Source: an uncultured Bacteroidota bacterium
GTDB taxonomy: Bacteria > Bacteroidota > Bacteroidia > Bacteroidales > 4484-276
DNA: 64,000 bases
NCBI GenBank assembly: GCA_903944895.1
Contig: CAJATL010000219.1
Coordinates: 1-64,000 of the forward strand
Direction: 5' to 3'
Below the pieces are notes generated by a model. That model saw only the letters and a list, made by a program, of their open reading frames with translations, was not told the DNA's origin and did no database searches. Each line of letters begins with the position of its first letter. Within the stretch, counting starts at the first letter, position 1. Both the position numbers and the translations under genes were made by a program. This document shows, in pieces, positions 8,664 to 17,443 of the stretch.

Positions 8664-11600
8664 ATGTTTTTAATTTTCGATACCGAAACCACCGGACTTC
8701 CAAGGAACTATAATGCACCTTTGGACGAGTTCGACAACTGGCCCAGAATCGTGCAGATTGCCTGGCAAATGCATGATTTTGAAGGAAATCTTGCCGAAGC
8801 AAAAAGTTACATCGTAAAACCCGAAGGCTTCACCATTCCTTTCAAAGCTGAGCAGGTTCATGGAATTTCGACCCAAATGGCCCTCGAAAATGGCGAAGAC
8901 ATCCGGTTTGTTTTATATGAGTTTTCGAAGGCTGTCGAAAAATGCACCCACCTAGGTGGCCACAACCTCGATTTCGACCTGAAAATCACCGGATCGGAGT
9001 TGCTTCGCCATCAACTGGAAAACATATTAACCACCAAACCGCTGGTTGATACCATGCTCGAATCGACGCAATTTTGTGCTCTGGCCGGCGGACGTGGTGG
9101 CGGATTTAAATTTCCATCGCTGGTCGAACTTTATCAGAAACTTTTTAGCCAGCCTTTTCAGGAAGCGCACAATGCAGCAGCCGACGTTGTTGCCACGGCA
9201 CGCTGCCTGCTGGAACTGATACGAATTGGCGTGATTGATGACAAACAATTGAAAATTGAAAAATTTGTCGTCGAAAAGTTTAAAATATTGCACCCCGGCC
9301 CCATCGAACCCATCAAATTAAAAATCGAATCGAACAAAAAAATCAGCGAGAAGCTGGCAGCAGACGAAGCCGGCAAAACAGCCAAAACTGAAACGGTTCT
9401 TGATGGTGAAAAAAACACAGGAATTCCTTTCGCCCATTTGCATGTTCATTCGTTTTACTCGGTTTTGCAGGCCACACCTCCCATCGAAGACCTCATTAAA
9501 AAAGCCGTTGCGTTAAAAATGCCTGCTATCGCGCTCACCGATCATGGAAACTTGTCGGGTTCGTACGCTTTTATTACCGAGGCCATCAAACACAAAATAA
9601 AACCCATCATCGGATGCGAGGTTTTTCTGGTGCAGGACCGAACCAAACAAAAATTTACCAAGGACAATCCCGACAGGCGATACAGCCAGGTGTTGCTGGC
9701 AAAAAATATGGATGGTTTCCGCAATCTTTCAAAAATCAGCTCGATAGGCTGGATAGAGGGTTTTTATGATAAATATCCACGCATCGACAGGGAAATTCTC
9801 GAAAAATACAGGCCCAACCTGATTGCCACCACTGGCGGGATGCAATCGGAAGTTTGCGACCTGATTCTCAATGTTGGCGACACCCAGGCCGAAGCTGCAT
9901 TTAAATGGTGGCTCGATTTGTTTGGTGAGGATTTTTATGTGCAGCTCAACCGCCACGGCCTCGAGGAAGAACGCCGCACAAACCAGGTCTTGCTTGGTTT
10001 TGCCCAAAAATACAACGTTAAAGTCATAGCAGCCAACAATGTTTATTATCTCGAAAAGGAAGACGCCAATCTTCACGACAGCCTACTGTGTATCTCCAAT
10101 AACGAGTATCAGTCAACACCAAAAGGTTTTGGCCGCGACCACAGATTTGGCTTCCCCAACGACGAATTTTATCTGAAATCGCAGGAAGAAATGATGGCGC
10201 TCTTTCAGGATATTCCCGAAGCCATCAGCAACATCTGTGAAATTACCGATAAAGTGGAGGTTTACAAACTCGACCGCGATCCCATCATGCCCGATTTCCC
10301 GATGCCTGAAGGTTTTGATGATCCCAACGTTTTCCTTCGCCACCTCACCTACAAAGGTGCCGAAACCCGCTATAAAGAATTGACACCGGATATTGAGGAG
10401 CGTATCGATTTTGAACTTGCTACTATCGCGAAAATGGGCTACCCGGGCTATTTTCTGATCGTTCAGGATTTTTTAAACCAGGCGCGCAGCATGGGCGTTT
10501 GGGTCGGTCCCGGACGTGGCTCGGCAGCAGGATCGGTGGTGGCGTACTGCCTGCGCATCACCAACGTTGACCCGCTTGAATATGGCTTGCTCTTCGAAAG
10601 GTTCCTGAATCCCGACCGCGTTTCGCTCCCCGATATTGATATTGATTTTGATGAGGACGGCCGTGAAAAAGTCTTGAAATGGGTTGTCGAAAAGTATGGC
10701 GCCAGCCGCGTGGCACACATTATCACTTACGGAAAAATGGCGCCAAAAATGGCCATTAAGGATCTTGCACGTGTTAAGCAGTTGCCGCTTTCGGAAGCCA
10801 ACCGGCTTTCGAAACTCATTCCTTTTACGCCGGGGACTACTTTTGAATCGGCCTATAAAAGCGTTCCTGAACTCAAACAGGAGAAAGATTCGAGCGATCC
10901 GCTGGTTAAAGAAACCTTGTACAGCGCCGAAAAACTGGAAGGAACCCTCCGTAATGTCGGAACACATGCCTGCGGAATTATCATCGGCCGCGACGACCTG
11001 ATCGAACATATTCCATTGAGCACTTCCAAAGATTCCGAACTGCTGGTTACCCAGTACGAAGGCACCCACATGGAGAAATTAGGCATGTTGAAGATGGATT
11101 TCCTTGGACTTAAAACTTTATCCATCATCAAAGATGCCGTCGAAAACATCAAAAAATCGAAAGGGAAAATTATCGATGTAGAGGAAATTCCTTTTGATGA
11201 TGCCGAAACGTTTAAACTTTTCAGCCGCGGCGATACCACCGGAATTTTCCAGTTTGAGTCGGACGGGATGAAAAAAAACCTGCGGGAGCTTAAGCCAAAC
11301 CGTTTCGAAGACCTCATTGCCATGAACGCCCTCTACAGGCCAGGCCCGATGGATTATATCCCAAGTTTTATAAAACGTAAAAACGGTAAAGAAAAAATTG
11401 AGTACGATCTGCCGGAAATGAAGGAAATACTCGAAGAGACTTATGGCATCACGGTTTACCAGGAGCAGGTGATGCAGCTTTCGCAGAAAATCGCAGGATT
11501 CAGCCGCGGAAATGCTGATAACCTGCGTAAAGCGATGGGTAAAAAAGACCTTGTCCAGCTCGAAAAAGTGAAATCGCTCTATTTTGAAGGCGCCGCCGAA

Positions 11601-12905
11601 CGCAAACACGACCTGAAAAAAATCGAAAAAATCTGGAACGACTGGAAGGAATTTGCAAAATACGCTTTTAATAAATCACACTCAACCTGTTACGCTTTTG
11701 TGGCTTACAGGATGGCCTATCTTAAAACACATTTTCAGGCGGAATTTATGGCCGCCGTCCTCAGCCGCAACCTGAGCGATATTACCAAAATCACCTTTTT
11801 TATTGATGAAGCCAAACACATGGGCCTCAGGGTTCTAAAGCCTGATGTAAACGAATCGGACGAAAATTTTATCGTAAATAAGGCCGGCGAAATCCGTTTT
11901 GGGATGGCGGCAATAAAAGGTTTAGGCGGCAACGCTGTTGAAGAAATAATTGCCGAGCGCAACAGAAATAGTGTTTTCAACAATGTTTTCGATTTTGCAA
12001 AACGTATCAATCTGAGGGTTGTAAATAAAAGGAGTTTCGAAGCGCTGGCTATGGCGGGGGCGTTCGATTCGTTTGACAACACCCACCGTGCGCAGTTTTT
12101 CTATCGCGAAAATACTGACGACACCATTTTTATCGAAAAACTTATCCGTTACGCCACCAAAGTCCAGGAACGCGCAAACTCGCAGCAGGTCTCACTTTTT
12201 GGCGAAGCCGGCGAGGTTGAAACTTCCGACCCGCCAATGCCGGAATGTAAGCCCTGGTCAGGCATCGAGCAGCTTCGCAACGAAAAAGAGGTTACGGGTT
12301 TTTATATTTCAGGCCACCCTCTGGATGAATACCGCATCGAAATGAAGAATTTCGGGAAGAACAGGATTTCCGATTTTAAGGATAATCTTAAAAAATTCAA
12401 CGGAAAAAGCATTGTTTTTGGCGGAATGGTCATCAGTGCCGAGCATAAAACCACCCAAACCAACAAGCCTTTCGGGAGTTTTGTAGTCGAAGATTATGAC
12501 GACACCATCGAACTCAGGCTGTTTTCGGAAGATTATCTCAAGTTCAGGCATTATCTTGCCGAAGGTTTTTTCCTGTTGATTTATGCAAAGGTTCAACAAC
12601 GTTTTAATGCCTCCGATCAACTCGAGATAAAAATCACCAACATGATGCTGTTGCCAGAAGTCATCGAAAAAAACGCCCGCGAAATCAAGCTCAAATTTTC
12701 GCTCGACGACCTCAACGACGAATTGATCGAAAAGCTGGAGAATTCGGCCAAAACAAAAAAAGGTACGTGCAAACTCACCTTTGCCGTTTACGACAGTTAC
12801 GAAAAACTCAACCTGAGTTTTAATGCTGCCAACATTAAAGTTGATGCCCAGGAATTTTTAACGATCATCGAAAATATGCCCGAACTTACGTATCAGCTTA
12901 ATTAG
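8664..12905 (+). CDS. dnaE: DNA polymerase III alpha subunit with N-terminal DnaQ-like exonuclease
   Basis: About 1413 residues from the ATG at 8664; the track extension uses a TTG and adds nothing conserved. Residues 1-190 are a DEDD 3'-5' exonuclease: FDTETTG (Exo I), HNLDFD (Exo II) and HNAAADVVAT (Exo III). A PHP domain follows (HLHVHSFYSVLQ, ALTDHGN), then the polymerase palm with GPGRGSAAGS and the catalytic aspartates in PDIDIDFDEDGRE, fingers (FNKSHSTCYAFVAYRMAYLK), HhH-type and OB-fold regions. This is the replicative polymerase. The covalent proofreading domain replaces a separate epsilon subunit, a layout known in part of the Bacteroidota. All visible catalytic residues are intact. 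Confidence 0.97.
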   Translation: MFLIFDTETTGLPRNYNAPLDEFDNWPRIVQIAWQMHDFEGNLAEAKSYIVKPEGFTIPFKAEQVHGISTQMALENGEDIRFVLYEFSKAVEKCTHLGGHNLDFDLKITGSELLRHQLENILTTKPLVDTMLESTQFCALAGGRGGGFKFPSLVELYQKLFSQPFQEAHNAAADVVATARCLLELIRIGVIDDKQLKIEKFVVEKFKILHPGPIEPIKLKIESNKKISEKLAADEAGKTAKTETVLDGEKNTGIPFAHLHVHSFYSVLQATPPIEDLIKKAVALKMPAIALTDHGNLSGSYAFITEAIKHKIKPIIGCEVFLVQDRTKQKFTKDNPDRRYSQVLLAKNMDGFRNLSKISSIGWIEGFYDKYPRIDREILEKYRPNLIATTGGMQSEVCDLILNVGDTQAEAAFKWWLDLFGEDFYVQLNRHGLEEERRTNQVLLGFAQKYNVKVIAANNVYYLEKEDANLHDSLLCISNNEYQSTPKGFGRDHRFGFPNDEFYLKSQEEMMALFQDIPEAISNICEITDKVEVYKLDRDPIMPDFPMPEGFDDPNVFLRHLTYKGAETRYKELTPDIEERIDFELATIAKMGYPGYFLIVQDFLNQARSMGVWVGPGRGSAAGSVVAYCLRITNVDPLEYGLLFERFLNPDRVSLPDIDIDFDEDGREKVLKWVVEKYGASRVAHIITYGKMAPKMAIKDLARVKQLPLSEANRLSKLIPFTPGTTFESAYKSVPELKQEKDSSDPLVKETLYSAEKLEGTLRNVGTHACGIIIGRDDLIEHIPLSTSKDSELLVTQYEGTHMEKLGMLKMDFLGLKTLSIIKDAVENIKKSKGKIIDVEEIPFDDAETFKLFSRGDTTGIFQFESDGMKKNLRELKPNRFEDLIAMNALYRPGPMDYIPSFIKRKNGKEKIEYDLPEMKEILEETYGITVYQEQVMQLSQKIAGFSRGNADNLRKAMGKKDLVQLEKVKSLYFEGAAERKHDLKKIEKIWNDWKEFAKYAFNKSHSTCYAFVAYRMAYLKTHFQAEFMAAVLSRNLSDITKITFFIDEAKHMGLRVLKPDVNESDENFIVNKAGEIRFGMAAIKGLGGNAVEEIIAERNRNSVFNNVFDFAKRINLRVVNKRSFEALAMAGAFDSFDNTHRAQFFYRENTDDTIFIEKLIRYATKVQERANSQQVSLFGEAGEVETSDPPMPECKPWSGIEQLRNEKEVTGFYISGHPLDEYRIEMKNFGKNRISDFKDNLKKFNGKSIVFGGMVISAEHKTTQTNKPFGSFVVEDYDDTIELRLFSEDYLKFRHYLAEGFFLLIYAKVQQRFNASDQLEIKITNMMLLPEVIEKNAREIKLKFSLDDLNDELIEKLENSAKTKKGTCKLTFAVYDSYEKLNLSFNAANIKVDAQEFLTIIENMPELTYQLN

Positions 12906-13079
12906 AGGTATTTTAAAAATTTTCAGATGAAGCAAATCAGCCGATATAAATCTCTGTTTACAAACCTGTTTCAGGACAAATTGATTTTTCCGGCTTACGC
13001 CTTTCGCCTTACTCCTTATGCCTATCTTAAAAGTTTTGAATAAATCATCAACAAATCAAATTATCTAAATAACATTTTA

Positions 13080-13087
13080 TAATTTTG
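13080..13087 (+). promoter_or_regulatory. Candidate -7 promoter element for trxA
   Basis: TAATTTTG matches TAnnTTTG and lies 32 bases upstream of the trxA start. No good TTTG -33 box is present. Confidence 0.4.
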
Positions 13088-13119
13088 GAAAAAATTTCAA
13101 ATATCTAAATCATAAAAAA

Positions 13120-13437
13120 ATGGCTTTACAATTCACAGACGCAAATTTTGATGCACAGGTACTTCAGTCGGATAAACCGGTAATTGTTGACTTTTGGGCT
13201 GAATGGTGTGGCCCTTGCCGCATGGTTGGTCCAATCGTAGAGGAAATTGGTAAAGAATATGAAGGCAAAGCAGTTGTAGGGAAAGTTGACGTTGACAGCA
13301 ATCCGGGAACCGCCGGAAAATTTGGCATCAGGAACATCCCGACGATTTTATTCTTTAAAAATGGTCAGATCGTAGATAAACAAGTTGGCGCAGTGCCAAA
13401 ATCGGTTTTGGTTAAAAAACTTGAAGCACAGCTTTAA
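13120..13437 (+). CDS. trxA: Thioredoxin
   Basis: 105 residues, canonical length. It carries the redox motif WCGPC within VDFWAEWCGPCRMVGP and the cis-proline segment RNIPTILFF. It has no signal peptide, so it is a cytosolic disulfide reductant. It is monocistronic, with an upstream TAATTTTG box and a downstream terminator. Confidence 0.98.
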   Translation: MALQFTDANFDAQVLQSDKPVIVDFWAEWCGPCRMVGPIVEEIGKEYEGKAVVGKVDVDSNPGTAGKFGIRNIPTILFFKNGQIVDKQVGAVPKSVLVKKLEAQL

Positions 13438-13461
13438 ATCCTGAAAAATTATTTCATTCAC

Positions 13462-13500
13462 CAGGCAGCCTGCTCAAAAGTAAGCTGCCTGTTGTTTTTT
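13462..13500 (+). terminator. Rho-independent terminator after trxA
   Basis: CAGGCAGC and GCTGCCTG form an 8-bp stem with a 14-base loop, followed by TTGTTTTTT. Confidence 0.85.
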
Positions 13501-13582
13501 CTTAAAATCGCTAAAAATCACATTTTGATAAATACTTTTATTTGCCCGAAATTGTTTTTAAGCAATAATTTACGCTGATTGC

Positions 13583-14518
13583 ATGGAATATTCGATTGAT
13601 AAAAACAGGTTACAGGAGTTTGGCTCACTGGAATTTATTGCCCGGCAGGTTGTCGAAGGTTTTATTACAGGCCTTCACAAAAGCCCGTTTCATGGCTTCT
13701 CGGTCGAATTTGCCGAACACCGGCTTTACAATACCGGCGAATCGACCAAACATATCGACTGGAAACTTTATGGCCGCACCGACAAGTTGTTCGTGAAGCG
13801 CTACGAAGAAGAAACCAACCTCAGGTGCCAGATTGTTATCGATAATTCGTCGTCGATGTATTTTCCGGTAAAAGAAAAACTTTCGATTGATAACCCCAAC
13901 AAAATCACGTTTTCGGTGTATGCCGCCGCCGCCCTGATGAGCCTTCTGAAAAAACAACGCGATGCGGTCGGATTATCATTATTTACCGATAAAGTGGATC
14001 TGCATACCAAATCAAGTTCAACATCGGTGCATCAGAAATACCTTTTTGCCGAGCTTGAAAGGCTGCTCATCCCCATCACCGAAGGCCTTCACCGAAACAC
14101 CTTTGCCGCCGAAGCATTACACGAAATCTCCGAAAACATCCACAAACGCTCGCTGGTCGTCATTTTTTCGGATATGTTTGAAAATGGCAAAAAAACTGAC
14201 GATTTATTTGCTGCCCTTCAGCACCTGAAACACAACAAACACGAGGTTGTACTTTTTCAGGTGGTGGATAAAAACAAAGAAATTGATTTTGATTTTGATA
14301 ACCGTCCCTACAAATTTATTGACATGGAAAGCGGGCAGGAACTCAAAATCCATCCGCATGAAGTGAAGGAACAATATGTAAAATCGGTTGGTGATTTTAC
14401 AAAAGAACTAAAACTCAGGTGCGGGCAATACCGCATCGATTTTGTTGAAGCCGATATCAACAAAGGGTTCCGGCAAATTTTACTACCCTATTTATTGAAG
14501 AGGGAGAAAATGTTTTAG
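13583..14518 (+). CDS. DUF58 domain-containing protein
   Basis: 311 residues, the usual size of the short Bacteroidota DUF58 proteins. It includes the core motif GESTKHIDWKLYGRTDKLFVKRYEEETNL, followed by a von Willebrand A-like fold beginning IVIDNSSSMYFP, a DxSxS-type metal site. No membrane segment is seen. DUF58 proteins normally work with a MoxR AAA ATPase, but none is adjacent here. The exact role is unknown. Confidence 0.9.
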   Translation: MEYSIDKNRLQEFGSLEFIARQVVEGFITGLHKSPFHGFSVEFAEHRLYNTGESTKHIDWKLYGRTDKLFVKRYEEETNLRCQIVIDNSSSMYFPVKEKLSIDNPNKITFSVYAAAALMSLLKKQRDAVGLSLFTDKVDLHTKSSSTSVHQKYLFAELERLLIPITEGLHRNTFAAEALHEISENIHKRSLVVIFSDMFENGKKTDDLFAALQHLKHNKHEVVLFQVVDKNKEIDFDFDNRPYKFIDMESGQELKIHPHEVKEQYVKSVGDFTKELKLRCGQYRIDFVEADINKGFRQILLPYLLKREKMF

Positions 14519-15225
14519 TTTCAGAATGTTTGTTGATTTTTAATTTCAGCTTGTTTTTTCGGTAAGATTTATTCCCGGATTTCCATACTCCTCCTGCAAA
14601 ACAGCATCATTTTATGCTGTGTTTAAACTCCGTTGCTGGCAAATTAGCCACTCATTTCCCAAATTCGTAATTTTTTGTTTCAGGCTGTAAACCTGATCTC
14701 CCGGAGCGCTGCCCACAGCCGTCAGGTTAAGAAATGATAACAATGCTTGTTTTGGAAAAAGAATCCATAGCCCGGTGCTTCAGCACCGGGTTAAGTGTGC
14801 AGCAGCTGTGAACCAACAGGTCGTTTACGACCTTCAACCGACAAGGATCGCTTAGGGGGCAATAAGGGCGTAAACGCCCTGCCATCAAATGGTTGGGGAT
14901 TCAAATAATCCCAAACCTGAAGGTTTGGGCTATGGAAAATCTTAACATTTTGGGCTTAACTTGACTGCTGTGGGCAACGCCCCAGGAATAATCAAAACCT
15001 GATTTAGCAGTCTGAAGGACTGCAACAACTCCGCTTTAGAAATTCCCGGGAATAGTCACGAAAACTTTCTGATTCCGGTTACATTGAAAAATATTACGAC
15101 GTAACATTGGACAAGATGTCAGAAAATCTGACCCATCTGTTAAGGTTAAGAACATGAATATGTGGTTTTTATCCCTCATGTTTAGAAACCAGAATTCAAC
15201 ATCTATAAAATATTCAAAAAAAAAC
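14519..15225. repeat. Gene-free region containing a nested-hairpin inverted element (about 14698-14988)
   Basis: No gene is supported in about 700 bp. It contains a symmetric set of hairpins. Outer arms at 14711-14731 and 14955-14975 pair 19 of 21 bases (GCCCACAGC ... GCTGTGGGC), extending outward with weaker pairing. The next pair in is TCCATAGCCC (from 14764) with GGGCTATGGA (to 14936). Nested inside are the palindromes CCCGGTGCTTCAGCACCGGG (14771-14790), GGTCGTTTACGACC (14819-14832), AGGGCGTAAACGCCCT (14865-14880) and CCCAAACCTGAAGGTTTGGG (14910-14929). Another, GCAGTCtgaagGACTGC, follows at 15007-15023. The structure resembles REP/MITE-type non-autonomous elements; no transposase is nearby. 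Confidence 0.7.
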
Positions 15226-15257
15226 TTGCATTTAGTAAAATATCTGCTTTATCTTTG
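15226..15257 (+). promoter_or_regulatory. Promoter of the efflux TetR gene
   Basis: A -7 box TATCTTTG (15250-15257) fits TAnnTTTG perfectly. TTG at 15226-15228 is a weak -33 candidate, 21 bases upstream. The palindromic operator begins on the last base of the -7 box, so repressor binding would block this promoter. Confidence 0.65.
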
Positions 15258-15276
15258 TGAGCGAATATTCACTCAC
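15257..15276. promoter_or_regulatory. Putative TetR operator 1
   Basis: GTGAGCGAATATTCACTCAC is a 20-bp palindrome with a single mismatched pair, centred on GAATATTC. It directly abuts the -7 box and ends 22 bp before the TetR start codon. The same core recurs at 15997-16016 and 16111-16122, implying autorepression plus control of the pump operon. Confidence 0.7.
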
Positions 15277-15298
15277 TCATTTTAGATAAAAATCAGAT

Positions 15299-15880
15299 AT
15301 GGAAATTACCGAACGACAACAACAAATTATAAATGTTTCGCTGGAACTCATTGCCGAAAGTGGGATTCAATCGTTAACCATAAAAAACCTGGCTAAGAAA
15401 ATTGGATTTGCTGAGTCTGCAATTTACCGGCATTATGATAATAAGATTCAGATATTGTTGGCCATTCTCGACTTTTTCAGGCAAAACACAGCGATGTTTT
15501 TTATTAATCAATTAAATTCAAATGCCAATGCACTCCAAAAAATCGAAACTTTATTCCAAAACCATTTTGCAAAATTTACTGCTTCACCCTCATTAGTGGC
15601 AGTAATTTTTTCGGAAGAGATATTCAGAAATGAAAAGGAATTATCTGAAAAAGTAACCGAAATAATGAATGGTAATACCGCAAATCTGAAAACCATTATC
15701 GAAACCGGGCAAAATGCAGGCGAAATAAGGGCCGATATTGAAGCTGCGCACATGGCTGTTATTATCCTGGGGTCGTTGAGGATGTTTGTTAAAAAGTGGC
15801 AAATGTCAAACTACAATTTCAGCCTGATCGAAAAAGGCGCTGAGTTTACAAACTCGATAAAGGAACTCATTAAAAATTAA
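15299..15880 (+). CDS. TetR/AcrR family transcriptional regulator of the efflux operon
   Basis: 193 residues. The N-terminal helix-turn-helix is standard for TetR: IINVSLELIAESGIQSLTIKNLAKKIGFAESAIYRHYDNK. A helical ligand-binding/dimerisation domain of about 140 residues follows. The gene lies directly upstream of tolC, adaptor and RND pump genes. Three near-identical palindromes (in its own promoter, upstream of tolC and inside the start of tolC) make it the likely local repressor, presumably released by an efflux substrate. Ligand unknown. Confidence 0.92.
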   Translation: MEITERQQQIINVSLELIAESGIQSLTIKNLAKKIGFAESAIYRHYDNKIQILLAILDFFRQNTAMFFINQLNSNANALQKIETLFQNHFAKFTASPSLVAVIFSEEIFRNEKELSEKVTEIMNGNTANLKTIIETGQNAGEIRADIEAAHMAVIILGSLRMFVKKWQMSNYNFSLIEKGAEFTNSIKELIKN

Positions 15881-15996
15881 TTTCGATAAGTTATAAAATG
15901 GACGTAAAAATTGTCTCCGATACACGAAACACGGGTTTCGATTTTATCATCTGAATGGGGATTAAATAATAGGATAAGTTTTTTTTGCTCAAAAAT

Positions 15997-16016
15997 GTTA
16001 GTGAATATTCATTAAC
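15997..16016. promoter_or_regulatory. Putative TetR operator 2 (upstream of tolC)
   Basis: GTTAGTGAATATTCATTAAC is a 20-bp palindrome with one mismatched pair and the same GAATATTC core as operator 1. It ends 61 bp before the tolC start. A -7-like TAACTTTA (16013-16020) overlaps its right edge. Confidence 0.65.
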
Positions 16017-16077
16017 TTTAACAAAAACAATGGTCAACCAAAGGGTAAATGAATCAACATCAAAATAATAAAACTAT

Positions 16078-17439
16078 ATGAAAGCTAAAAAAAATTTCTA
16101 CAAAAAGTTAGTGAATATTCACACATTAAAATGGATAATTTTATCCGTTTTTCTTGTGACGACTACCTTTAAAAGTACGGCGCAATCATGGTCGTTGCAG
16201 CAATGTGTTGATACAGCGCTGGTGTACAACAAAAACCTTCAGATAAGCAGGAATAACGCGACCATTGGCGCCGAAAAAGCCGAGGAAGCAAAAGCCGGTC
16301 TTATCCCCAAAGTAAATATTGGAGCCGATTACAAATATTTCTTCGATTTGCCTTATCAGCTCATGCCCATGACAACCTTTAATCCCGATGCACCAGAAGG
16401 AGATTTTAAAGAAATTCAATTTGGGGTACCCCACAACATCAATGCGAATATTCAACTAACCATGCCTCTTTACAATCCGCAGATTTATGGGGCCATTCAA
16501 ACCACAAAAATAGCTGCTGAGCTAAGCGAACTTCAATACAAAAAAGCTGGAGAGCAAGTGTATTTTGAAATTTCAAACCTTTACTATAATGCACAGATTT
16601 TACTGCACCAGCAGGATTTTATTGACAGTAATCTGGTAAACACATCTCGGCTTCTCGAAAATTTACAATTGCTCCATTCCCAACAAATGATCAAGAAAAG
16701 CGATGTTACAAAAGTTGAGTTGCAAAAAGCGCAGTTACTCACCCAGCAGGATATGGCAGCAAATAGCTACGATCAGGTAATAAATGCCTTAAAATTCTCG
16801 ATGGGAATTCCGGCTACACAGAATATTCAAATTGACAAGCACATCGGAAACCAAAATATTCAGGATTATCACAATCAACAGCATGTCGATTTACAGTTGG
16901 CAAGTACGCAAAACAGGTTTATTGCAAGCGAATTAAGCACGCTTCGAAATGCAAGACTGCCATCGGTTGCGATACTTGGAAGTTACAGCCAGACAGGTTT
17001 TGGTTATGATAAGAAACCTGATGAATTTCTGAAATTTTTCCCTGTAAGTTTTGCAGGCATTCAGGTTTCGTATCCGCTTTTTAACGGCACGGTAACTAAC
17101 CGGAAAATCAAACAAAAGAAAATTGAGGTTCAGAATAGCGAATTGCAGGTTGCTTTGGTCAAAGATCAAAATGAGATGCTGATTGAAAACGCAATACAGC
17201 GCAGGTTCGTCGCCCGGCAAATCATCGATAACACATCGGGGCAAATTATCCTGGCAACGACAGTTTACGAACAAATGCTTTTGCAGCAAAAAGAAGGAAC
17301 AGCAAGCCTGACCGAAGTTTTGTTGGCCGACAACGCGCTTCGCGAAGCCCAGCAGGCCTATTTAACAACAATCGTTGATTATTTAAAAGCCGATTTGGAA
17401 TTAAAAAAATTAACCGGAAATATTTCAATTAACAATTAA
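16078..17439 (+). CDS. TolC family outer-membrane efflux protein
   Basis: 453 residues with a signal sequence ending near STAQS (TLKWIILSVFLVTTTFKSTAQ). The family pattern is clear: WSLQQCVDTALVYNKNLQISRNNATIGAEKAEEAKAGLIPKVNIGADY near the start, long amphipathic alpha-helical repeats, and a second half ending LREAQQAYLTTIVDYLKADLELKKLTG. It would form the trimeric outer-membrane exit duct of the RND system encoded immediately downstream (gap 4 bp to the adaptor gene). A GTGAATATTCAC palindrome lies inside the coding sequence at codons 12-15, an unusual operator position. Confidence 0.95.
   Translation: MKAKKNFYKKLVNIHTLKWIILSVFLVTTTFKSTAQSWSLQQCVDTALVYNKNLQISRNNATIGAEKAEEAKAGLIPKVNIGADYKYFFDLPYQLMPMTTFNPDAPEGDFKEIQFGVPHNINANIQLTMPLYNPQIYGAIQTTKIAAELSELQYKKAGEQVYFEISNLYYNAQILLHQQDFIDSNLVNTSRLLENLQLLHSQQMIKKSDVTKVELQKAQLLTQQDMAANSYDQVINALKFSMGIPATQNIQIDKHIGNQNIQDYHNQQHVDLQLASTQNRFIASELSTLRNARLPSVAILGSYSQTGFGYDKKPDEFLKFFPVSFAGIQVSYPLFNGTVTNRKIKQKKIEVQNSELQVALVKDQNEMLIENAIQRRFVARQIIDNTSGQIILATTVYEQMLLQQKEGTASLTEVLLADNALREAQQAYLTTIVDYLKADLELKKLTGNISINN
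16111..16122. promoter_or_regulatory. Putative TetR operator 3 (inside tolC 5' coding sequence)
   Basis: GTGAATATTCAC is a perfect 12-bp palindrome, preceded by the same AGTTA as operator 2, at codons 12-15 of tolC. Repressor bound here would block transcript elongation or lock with operator 2, 114 bp upstream (centre to centre). Confidence 0.5.
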
Positions 17440-17443
17440 GAAA

